Shown piece by piece: positions 1 through 6,048 of a stretch of DNA of 7,941 bases (positions are counted from its first letter, which is position 1; each line of letters opens with the position of its first letter). The stretch covers positions 1 through 7,941 of the forward strand of contig CANDEE010000068.1 of the NCBI GenBank assembly GCA_947383685.1. Reading direction: 5' to 3'. The position numbers were made by a program, and so were the translations under genes. The stretch is from an uncultured Pseudoflavonifractor sp. (lineage in GTDB: Bacteria > Bacillota > Clostridia > Oscillospirales > Oscillospiraceae). Below the pieces are notes generated by a model. The model was not told the origin of the DNA and did no database searches. It was given only the letters and a program-made list of their open reading frames with translations.

Positions 1-949
1 GGAAGCGATTGGAACGCTTGAGGGCATTAATCATGGCGTGTTGGTATTTCATCACATACTTCTGGAGCCAGTGGCAAAATCGCTCCTTGATCCATTTTCC
101 GCCGTAGATGTCCACATCCACTTCCCGGTTGTTGATTTTGAAAATAATAAAGTCAATGACGCCGGGAATCACAGGTTCAGCTCCTTCTTCCAAAAGAAAA
201 TCCGCTAGATTGTTGTTGCCCAGAGGAGCGTATTTCACATAGATCTCGCCTACGATGCCTACCTTGACCTTTTCCTCAGGAGAGACGGAAATAGCCTTAA
301 AGGTGTCAATGATACGGTCAAAGTTGGCATTCATGCTCTTAAAAGTCATTCCCTTACCATTGTCCATGTCATGGAGAAGAAAGGCCATGCAGAAATCTAC
401 TGCGGCATCGGTATCGCCCCTAGTAAGTTCATAGGGGCGTACTTGGTTGGCCACATTAAGAATCAAATCGCCGTAAATGAGAGCATAAACCACCTTGCGA
501 ATCAAGTTAGGCGTTAGCTTAAAGCCGGGGTTACTCTCCAACCCGGAAAGATTCACTGAAATAACGGGAACAAAGGACAGTCCCGCCTTCTCCAAAGCCT
601 TTCGCAGCAAATGGATATAGTTGGAGGCCCGACAGCCGCCGCCAGTTTGGGTAATGACCAGAGCTACCTTGCGCGGGTCATATTTTCCCGCCTGGACGGC
701 GTTGATGAGTTGACCAATCACCAAAATGGCGGGATAGCAGGCGTCATTATGGACGTATTTCTGCCCTGCGTCAATGACGGGACGTCCGGTATTTTCCAGC
801 ATTTCCACCTTATAACCCTCGCTGCGGAAGATACTTACCAGCATGGCAAAGTGGTCAGGAAGCATTTGGGGAATGAGAAGGGTGTACTCCTTTTTCATCT
901 CCTTGGTAAAAAGAAGCCGCCCGGTCTTGTCATATACTAATTCTGCCAT
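1..949 (-). CDS. 2-hydroxyacyl-CoA dehydratase (HgdB/COG3581)-like protein, 3' end outside window
   Basis: I translated this by hand from the window edge; it stays open for 316 residues and has no stop inside the window. The ATG at 949-947 follows a GGAAAGGA ribosome binding site about 8 bases upstream, and the start MAELVYDKTGR is convincing. Cysteines occur in conserved-looking contexts: HNDACYPAI (Cys71) and QTGGGCRASNY (Cys106). This resembles the D-component-like partner of COG3580 proteins, often fused in one roughly 1,400-residue polypeptide in other clostridia, but separate here. Such proteins probably hold iron-sulfur clusters and receive electrons from the ATP-driven activase encoded at 4931-2001. 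The substrate is unknown; a double-cubane-cluster-type reductase is an alternative to a true dehydratase. It is the third gene of the minus-strand block, 37 bases after the SLH-thioredoxin stop. Family assignment is from memory of motifs, cytoplasmic location is inferred, and the missing C-terminus may hold further ligands. Confidence 0.85.
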   Translation of the reverse strand, partial: MAELVYDKTGRLLFTKEMKKEYTLLIPQMLPDHFAMLVSIFRSEGYKVEMLENTGRPVIDAGQKYVHNDACYPAILVIGQLINAVQAGKYDPRKVALVITQTGGGCRASNYIHLLRKALEKAGLSFVPVISVNLSGLESNPGFKLTPNLIRKVVYALIYGDLILNVANQVRPYELTRGDTDAAVDFCMAFLLHDMDNGKGMTFKSMNANFDRIIDTFKAISVSPEEKVKVGIVGEIYVKYAPLGNNNLADFLLEEGAEPVIPGVIDFIIFKINNREVDVDIYGGKWIKERFCHWLQKYVMKYQHAMINALKRSNRF

Positions 950-986
950 AATAGAGATTCCTTTCCGATAAAGGGTAAAAACGGGC

Positions 987-1922
987 TCACAGCCATTTGG
1001 ATAGTATATTTTGATAGGTCTCAAGAGGCATAACTCCGACCTGGCGGTCCAATTCCCGATTATCTAAAAGGAATATGACTGTCGGGTAGGAGGTAACACT
1101 GTGTTGCTCTGCTAGGTCAGACCGTATATCCACATCTATTTTTTGGATATGCACATCTTGTTCCTGATATTGCTCAGCCAGCTGGTCAATGGTGGGAGTG
1201 AGTGTTTTGCAAGGATTACACCAAGAGGCATAAAAATAGAGAATTAGGAGGGATCCGGCATCCGTATTGTAGGATACGGAAGATAGAACCTGCCGGGTCT
1301 CAGGGCGTACCAGCCGGCAGAGGATAGCAGCCAATTCAGCACGGGTAATGTTGGCATTTGGAGCAAAAGTGCCGTAAGAATCTGTCCCGGTGAGAATGCC
1401 GGCATTATAGAGTTTAAAAATTTCTTCAGCATAGGAATCATCCTTTGGTACGTCCGGGAGAGTAGTAATAGAGTTAATGGGAAAGTACTCATCTGGTGGC
1501 AGAGCATGAGCCAATAGACCCGCCAATTGTCTGCGAGTGATAAGAGCCTCATAGTCCGAAAACTGATCTTCGGTAAAAATGTTTTTTTCCAAAGCGTATT
1601 GCACAGCGTCAGTGTACCAAGTCTCTCCATTAGAAAAAGTACCTGTGCCGCCCTGCCAAAGATTATGGAGCCGGGCGGAAACCATAATGCCTTCTGCCAC
1701 AGAGACGGAACCATTGGGAACAAATAAATGGACTCCTTGGCCAGACATAAGGCCAAACTCATAGCAAGTACGGATATATGGAAGACTCCAATCGTTCCCT
1801 ACATCAGTAAATCCAGCCTCCTCATAAAAACGCTGGGGTTCAAGTGAGACAGCCAGAGCGGGAGAGAAAGTGAAATTTAGAGTCATGGCAATCGCAAGCA
1901 AAACTTGAACAAAGCGTTTCAT
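987..1922 (-). CDS. Exported SLH-domain protein with C-terminal thioredoxin domain
   Basis: This is a 311-residue protein. Residues 1-24 form a Sec signal peptide (MKRF, then a hydrophobic stretch ending PALA). SLH-like repeats follow at about 32-90, 100-142 (more degenerate) and 153-207; the last is clearest, with NAGILTGT, FAPNANITRAELAAIL and LCRLV. Residues about 213-311 are a thioredoxin fold with active site WCNPC (Cys235, Cys238) and a cis-proline context SYPTVIF (Pro280). The SLH part should tether it non-covalently to cell-wall polymer, placing a disulfide oxidoreductase on the cell surface. I chose the ATG at 1922 because GGAGG (1935-1931) sits 8 bases upstream; a longer TTG start at 1937 would consume that site. 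The gene lies between two cytoplasmic iron-sulfur enzyme genes, 78 bases after the first. Whether it reduces or oxidises, and its electron donor, cannot be told from sequence. Confidence 0.9.
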   Translation of the reverse strand: MKRFVQVLLAIAMTLNFTFSPALAVSLEPQRFYEEAGFTDVGNDWSLPYIRTCYEFGLMSGQGVHLFVPNGSVSVAEGIMVSARLHNLWQGGTGTFSNGETWYTDAVQYALEKNIFTEDQFSDYEALITRRQLAGLLAHALPPDEYFPINSITTLPDVPKDDSYAEEIFKLYNAGILTGTDSYGTFAPNANITRAELAAILCRLVRPETRQVLSSVSYNTDAGSLLILYFYASWCNPCKTLTPTIDQLAEQYQEQDVHIQKIDVDIRSDLAEQHSVTSYPTVIFLLDNRELDRQVGVMPLETYQNILSKWL

Positions 1923-2000
1923 AAAAAAGACCTCCAATGTGAGCGGCAGGATTATAAGCGGATGAAAGCGTCTATATGTTTATTTGGGCTTTTCCGTCTA
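1923..2000. other. Intergenic gap between activase and SLH-thioredoxin genes
   Basis: This is 78 bases with no convincing hairpin terminator and no good -35/-10 pair. Only the GGAGG ribosome binding site for the SLH-thioredoxin gene (1935-1931, minus strand) stands out. The gap is compatible with read-through transcription. Confidence 0.5.
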
Positions 2001-4931
2001 TCATTTCTCCCGGGCCTCCATAGCTGCCATAAGAGAGCGAATACGAATTTTGACTGCTCCCAGATTATTGATATCATCAATTTTCAACTGAGTATACAGC
2101 TTGCCGCCTTTCTCCAAAATAGAGCGAACCTCATCGGCGGTGATGGCGTCAGTGCCGCAGCCAAAGCTCACAAGCTGGACAAGTTGCATATCTGGCTGAG
2201 TGCACACATACCGGGCTGCGTTATACATCCGGGATTGAAAAGTCCACTGGTTCAGCACCTTTCGGGTTTCATAGCCTTCCAAATGGGAGAGAGCATCCTC
2301 GCTGATAAGGACAAAGCCTTGACCTGTAATAAGGTCGTTGATGCCATGATTGATCTCCGGGTCAATGTGATAAGGCCGCCCAGCTTGCACCAGAATGGGA
2401 AGGCAATGTTTCCGGGCGTAGCCAATGTATTCCTGTCCTTTGGCCCACAGTTCCTTTTTGTAGGCGTCATATGCGGCATAAGCGGCCTCGGCAGCGGCAA
2501 CGCTTTCCTTCTTTGGGATGGAGAACTCCTCCTCCATCAGTTTGGATATCCGCTTTTCGAAGGCTTTGTGGCGGTACAGTCCTACGTAGGGCATAAGGAA
2601 CCGTGTTTCCTTGAGAAGGGGCACGTTAGCCGCCAGCAGCTCAGGGTAGTAAGCGACCACAGGGCAGTTGTAGTGGTTGTCCCCAATGCCCTCGTCGTAG
2701 TTATAGGACATACAGGGATACCAAATAGCATCCACGCCCATCTCTACCAGGGCCTCCACATGACCGTGGAGTAGCTTGGCAGGGTAGCACACCGTATCCG
2801 AGGGGATGGTATGTTGACCCTTAATATAGAGTTTCCGGGAGGATTCGGGAGAGAGAACCACCTCAAAGTTCAGTTTGGTAAAGAACTCGTACCAAAAGGG
2901 AAGGTTTTCGTACATATTGAGACCAAAGGGAATCCCGATCCGGCCCCGAACACCAGTACCGGAGCCCTTGCCTTCCATGGCCCGAAGTTTCTTATATTTG
3001 TAAGAGGTGAGGTCGGGAAGCGCCTGCTTTTCCTTGCCCAAGGGCCGGGAACAGCGGTTGCCCGAAATGAACCGTCGCCCGCCGTCAAACTGGTTCACAG
3101 TGAGGGAACAGTGGTTGGTACACAGGCCGCAGGTTGTGGGCTTGGAACTGTGTACAAAGGACTGTAAGGCGGTTTCACCTAACAGCTCTGACTTTTCCAA
3201 ACCAAGGTCCCGGGCGGCAAGAGCCGCCCCAAAGGCACCCATGAGTCCGGCAATGGTGGGGCGAATTACATTCCGGCCCAGCTCTTGCTCAAAGGCGCGG
3301 AGAACTGCATCGTTGAGGAAGGTACCGCCCTGAACTACGATCTGCCTGCCCAAATCATCAGCATTGGCGGCCCGAATGACCTTGTACACAGCGTTTTTCA
3401 CAATAGAGATGGAAAGTCCTGCCGAAATATCCTCCACACTTGCCCCATCCTTTTGGGCCTGTTTCACGGAGGAGTTCATAAACACGGTACACCGGGAACC
3501 CAGGTTCACCGGTCTGGGGGAGAAGAGTCCCAGTTTGGAGAATGTGGCGATGTCATAATCCAGGGCCTTGGCAAAGGTTTCAATGAAGGAGCCACAGCCA
3601 GAAGAACAGGCCTCATTTAGCATGATGGAATCTACTGCCCCATTCCGAATCTTAAAGCACTTCATATCCTGTCCGCCGATGTCAATGATAAAATCTACAT
3701 CAGGATTGAAGTGGGCGGCAGCTTTATAGTGGGCCATGGTTTCTACCAGTCCCAAGTCACACTGAAAGGCGTTTTTGATAAGCTCCTCACCATAGCCGGT
3801 GACTGCGGCACCTTTGATGACTGTCCGGCCGCCACAACGCTTGTATATCTCTTTGAGCTGTTCCAACACAATGGCTACAGGATTTCCCTGATTGGAGTGG
3901 TAATAGCTGTAAAGGATACCGCCTTGTGGGTCAATGAGGGCCATTTTGGTAGTGGTGGATCCGGCGTCGATGCCCAGCCAAGCATCCCCGGTGTAGGTGG
4001 AGAGGTCAGCCTCAGGAGGACGGTTGGCGTTGTGCCGGGTCAGGAATGCGTCATACGCCGCTTGGTCTGCAAAAAGGGGGGGCATTACATCTAAAGACCC
4101 AGCGGCATCTACGCTTTCTTCCAGCAGTTTCAAATATTCCTCAAAGGGGCGGGCGGCATAGTCGGTGGAGCAAAGGGCTGCGCCCATAGCGGCAAAGCAG
4201 TCGCCATCGGCAGGAAAAATGGCGTGCTCCTCGTCCAAGCGCAGTGTCTCCACAAACCGCTGCCGCAGGCCCGTCAAGAAGTGGAGCGGCCCACCCAAAA
4301 AGACAATCTTACCCTTCAGTTCCCGGCCTTGGGTAAGTCCGGCCACCGTCTGGTCTACTACCGCTTGGAAGATAGAAGCGGCAATATCCTCCTTGCGCCC
4401 ACCCTGATTCAGGATAGGTTGGATGTCACTCTTGGCAAATACGCCGCAACGGGAAGCGATAGGATAAATCTTCTCATGCCGCAAAGAGAGTTCATTGAGT
4501 TCACCAATAGTAACATTTAGCAAGGAGGCCATTTGGTCAATAAAAGCTCCGGTCCCTCCAGCGCAGGAGCCGTTCATCCGTTCCTCCAGTGCGCCGCCGA
4601 AGAAAATAATTTTAGCGTCCTCACCGCCCAGCTCAATGACTGCATCAGTACCGGGAACAAAGGTATTGACCGCAGCGGCAGTGGCATAGACCTCCTGCAC
4701 AAAGTCAATACCACTGGCCTTAGAAACGCCCAGACCGGCAGAGCCAGTGATGACCATATGTACATCCTGTCCGGCCAACATATCCTGGATGGAGCGCAAG
4801 GTTTCAGCAGCCCGTTCCCGGGTCTTGGAAAAATGCCGTTCATAGGAGCGGAACAGTAACTTGTTATCCGGGTCCAATACCACGACCTTTACGGTGGTGG
4901 ACCCAATATCAATCCCTACACGCAACTTCAT
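2001..4931 (-). CDS. Tandem BadF/BcrA-type activase with DUF2229 (COG3580) domain
   Basis: This is a 976-residue protein of the 2-hydroxyglutaryl-CoA dehydratase activase (archerase) type, which uses ATP to push single electrons to low potential for a partner reductase. Two ASKHA ATPase domains are in tandem. Domain 1 (about 1-257) has phosphate motif GIDIGSTTVK, ELGGEDAK, cluster cysteine Cys123 in SCAGGTGAF and Cys162 in SRCGVFAKSD. Domain 2 (about 316-572) has GIDAGSTTTK, DIGGQDMK, Cys442 and an extra Cys446 in NEACSSGCGSF, and Cys481 in SRCTVF. Then comes CGLCTNHC plus Cys627 (a four-cysteine motif), and a DUF2229/HgdB-like part (about 661-880) with SDTVCYPAKLLHGH (Cys715), WYPC (Cys740) and a late SFGCGTDA (Cys925). 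The start at 4931 has a GAGGTG ribosome binding site 7 bases upstream. In characterised activases a homodimer bridges one [4Fe-4S] cluster with two cysteines per subunit; here the two domains could do this within one chain. The likely partner is encoded at 949-1. The substrate is unknown. Confidence 0.93.
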   Translation of the reverse strand: MKLRVGIDIGSTTVKVVVLDPDNKLLFRSYERHFSKTRERAAETLRSIQDMLAGQDVHMVITGSAGLGVSKASGIDFVQEVYATAAAVNTFVPGTDAVIELGGEDAKIIFFGGALEERMNGSCAGGTGAFIDQMASLLNVTIGELNELSLRHEKIYPIASRCGVFAKSDIQPILNQGGRKEDIAASIFQAVVDQTVAGLTQGRELKGKIVFLGGPLHFLTGLRQRFVETLRLDEEHAIFPADGDCFAAMGAALCSTDYAARPFEEYLKLLEESVDAAGSLDVMPPLFADQAAYDAFLTRHNANRPPEADLSTYTGDAWLGIDAGSTTTKMALIDPQGGILYSYYHSNQGNPVAIVLEQLKEIYKRCGGRTVIKGAAVTGYGEELIKNAFQCDLGLVETMAHYKAAAHFNPDVDFIIDIGGQDMKCFKIRNGAVDSIMLNEACSSGCGSFIETFAKALDYDIATFSKLGLFSPRPVNLGSRCTVFMNSSVKQAQKDGASVEDISAGLSISIVKNAVYKVIRAANADDLGRQIVVQGGTFLNDAVLRAFEQELGRNVIRPTIAGLMGAFGAALAARDLGLEKSELLGETALQSFVHSSKPTTCGLCTNHCSLTVNQFDGGRRFISGNRCSRPLGKEKQALPDLTSYKYKKLRAMEGKGSGTGVRGRIGIPFGLNMYENLPFWYEFFTKLNFEVVLSPESSRKLYIKGQHTIPSDTVCYPAKLLHGHVEALVEMGVDAIWYPCMSYNYDEGIGDNHYNCPVVAYYPELLAANVPLLKETRFLMPYVGLYRHKAFEKRISKLMEEEFSIPKKESVAAAEAAYAAYDAYKKELWAKGQEYIGYARKHCLPILVQAGRPYHIDPEINHGINDLITGQGFVLISEDALSHLEGYETRKVLNQWTFQSRMYNAARYVCTQPDMQLVQLVSFGCGTDAITADEVRSILEKGGKLYTQLKIDDINNLGAVKIRIRSLMAAMEAREK

Positions 4932-4937
4932 AGAAAC

Positions 4938-5022
4938 ACCTCAAAACTGGTTTCGCCTAATTTCGTAACATAGTAGCATATATTTTAACGCAATTAAAAA
5001 GGTTTGACAACCTCAAAACCGG
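4938..5022. repeat. 13-base direct repeat flanking the activase promoter
   Basis: ACCTCAAAACTGG (4938-4950) and ACCTCAAAACCGG (5010-5022) match at 12 of 13 bases, 72 bases apart. On the minus strand the first includes the GAGGT ribosome binding site of the activase gene and the second abuts the -35 box from upstream. It could be a regulator site pair or coincidence. Confidence 0.35.
4982..5010 (-). promoter_or_regulatory. Predicted sigma-A promoter for the minus-strand activase operon
   Basis: Read on the minus strand, TTGTCA (5010-5005) is separated by 17 bases from TAAAAT (4987-4982), a good vegetative -35/-10 pair. Transcription would begin near 4975, leaving a leader of about 45 bases before the ATG at 4931. 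A second AT-rich hexamer, TACTAT (4975-4970), lies downstream but its spacing from this -35 is 29 bases, so it is a poor partner. No separate strong promoter was seen before the two downstream genes, so they may be co-transcribed. Confidence 0.6.
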
Positions 5023-5064
5023 ATAAACCAACTGTTAATTTTTTATGAATCAGAGAGAATCTGC

Positions 5065-5094
5065 TTGACAAAACAATATTATACATCATATAAT
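5065..5094 (+). promoter_or_regulatory. Predicted sigma-A promoter for the PadR-HAAS-DUF4097 operon
   Basis: TTGACA (5065-5070) and TATAAT (5089-5094) match the vegetative consensus exactly, with an 18-base spacer. The predicted start near 5101 gives a leader of about 30 bases before the GTG start of the PadR gene at 5130. Such a strong promoter usually needs repression, and the -10 box is within a perfect inverted repeat. Confidence 0.8.
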
Positions 5095-5096
5095 AT
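5076..5096. promoter_or_regulatory. Candidate PadR operator (8-5-8 inverted repeat over the -10 box)
   Basis: ATATTATA and TATAATAT are perfect reverse complements separated by CATCA. The right arm contains the whole -10 hexamer at 5089-5094. PadR-family repressors bind as dimers to AT-rich dyads, commonly over their own promoter, so autorepression of the downstream gene is the natural reading. The dyad is seen directly; the binding protein is inferred. An AT-rich promoter can produce such symmetry by chance, but eight perfect pairs make that less likely. Confidence 0.6.
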
Positions 5097-5129
5097 CAAC
5101 CATCCAAGAGAAGAAAGGGCGGTGGACCT

Positions 5130-5450
5130 GTGATCTTTCAATTGACCGCACCACTGCTGGACGGCTGTGTGCTGGCAATCCTGAATCAAGGGGACGCTTA
5201 TGGATATAGCCTGACCCAGCAGCTCAAGCAGGAAATCGACATTTCGGAATCCACCTTGTACCCTGTGCTGCGCCGGTTGCAACGAGAGGGTTGCCTGGCG
5301 GTCTATGACAAACAGTATCAGGGCCGGAACCGAAGATATTATACCATTACCCAGACAGGCCGGGAGCTGCTCTCGGATTGCCGGGAGAGCTGGTCGGACT
5401 ATGCGGCCAGAGTGAGCAGCATATTGTCGGGAGGGACGAAACATGAGTAA
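5130..5450 (+). CDS. PadR-family winged-helix transcriptional regulator
   Basis: This 106-residue protein has the usual length of a small PadR repressor. The winged-helix part spans about residues 5-76: AYGYSLTQQL (23-32), then the recognition-helix signature STLYPVLRRLQREG (41-54), then the wing GRNRRYYTIT (65-74). A C-terminal helix (about 77-98) is the likely dimerisation element. The start is GTG at 5130, the only in-frame start downstream of the stop at 5091, preceded by AAAGGGCGGTGG. The reading frame overlaps the next gene by 8 bases, so translation is coupled. It probably represses its own operon through the dyad at 5076-5096. In this gene arrangement PadR is commonly paired with a HAAS/DUF1700 membrane protein, which may modulate it. 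The ligand or signal is unknown. Confidence 0.93.
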   Translation: MIFQLTAPLLDGCVLAILNQGDAYGYSLTQQLKQEIDISESTLYPVLRRLQREGCLAVYDKQYQGRNRRYYTITQTGRELLSDCRESWSDYAARVSSILSGGTKHE

Positions 5451-6048
5451 GGAAACCTATCTGCGCTTTCTTCGAGCCTATCTTACCGGGCGGTTGCCTG
5501 CGGATGAAATGGAGGAGATTGTGCGCTATTATACGGAATACTTTGAAGATGCCGGGGAAGGTCAGGAGAAGGCTGTAATGGTAGAGTTGGGCTCCCCGGA
5601 GCGTTTGGCTCAGCAGATATTAGGCCAGCGGGGGCAGGAATATTTAGCCCCAACAGAGGAACCAGATTACGGTTATAGGCAGGAGGGGGAGTATACCGAA
5701 CCCAACTATGTTCCGGCAAATCGGGGAGAAATGCCAAAGTGGGCGTTCATCCTGCTCTTGGTAACGGCGGCAATCTTTGCGGGTCCACCTTTGCTGGCGG
5801 TAGTTTTCGGCTTAGGATTGGCGGGGGTGCTGTGTATTTTTATTGGCTTGCGCATTGCCATCGGAGGCATTCGGGGTCTGTCCTTGGCTGGATTTTTATT
5901 CCAAAGCGGCGGTGGACTGATTGCGGTAGCGGTGGGAATCCTTTTGTTGTTAGGGGCTTTTCTGACGGCGTGGCTTGTTTTTCGACTGATTTGTTGGTTC
6001 CGGGCTACCTTTGTGGAAAGGAGCGTCGAATATGAAGAAGGTTATTAA
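5443..6048 (+). CDS. HAAS/DUF1700-domain membrane protein
   Basis: This is a 201-residue protein. Residues 1-62 form the cytoplasmic alpha-helical HAAS (DUF1700) domain, recognisable from a YLRFLRAYLTG start, DEMEEIVRYYTEYFEDA and the LGSPERLAQQIL end. An acidic, tyrosine-rich linker (about 63-97) follows. Then come three or four hydrophobic segments (about 100-119, 119-141, 145-155 and 157-186), and a short charged tail. ATG at 5443 is preceded by GGGAGGG 7 bases upstream, inside the end of the PadR gene. HAAS domains are typically encoded next to PadR regulators and are thought to signal to them; here it is likely a membrane sensor or anti-repressor for the operon. Direct evidence for contact with PadR is absent. 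The stop at 6046-6048 overlaps the next gene by 17 bases. Confidence 0.9.
   Translation: MSKETYLRFLRAYLTGRLPADEMEEIVRYYTEYFEDAGEGQEKAVMVELGSPERLAQQILGQRGQEYLAPTEEPDYGYRQEGEYTEPNYVPANRGEMPKWAFILLLVTAAIFAGPPLLAVVFGLGLAGVLCIFIGLRIAIGGIRGLSLAGFLFQSGGGLIAVAVGILLLLGAFLTAWLVFRLICWFRATFVERSVEYEEGY

Noticed and set aside
611..940. Plus-strand open frame of 109 codons
   Set aside because: It is antisense to the HgdB-like gene, whose uninterrupted frame carries conserved cysteine motifs.
1923..1937. Upstream TTG start for the SLH-thioredoxin gene
   Set aside because: The extension would be translated from the GGAGG site itself; ATG 1922 has ideal spacing and gives a normal signal peptide.
1905..2774. 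Plus-strand open frame of 289 codons
   Set aside because: It is antisense to the well-supported C-terminal part of the activase/DUF2229 gene and to the start of the SLH-thioredoxin gene; its product has no recognisable motif.
4970..4975. TACTAT as -10 for the activase operon
   Set aside because: It is 29 bases from the TTGTCA -35; TAAAAT at 4987-4982 gives a 17-base spacer.
5079..5444. Minus-strand 121-codon frame over the PadR gene
   Set aside because: It is antisense to a clear PadR winged-helix protein and has no family features.
6011..6031. TTG start giving a seven-residue longer DUF4097 protein
   Set aside because: The AAAGGAG ribosome binding site lies inside this extension and fits the ATG at 6032.
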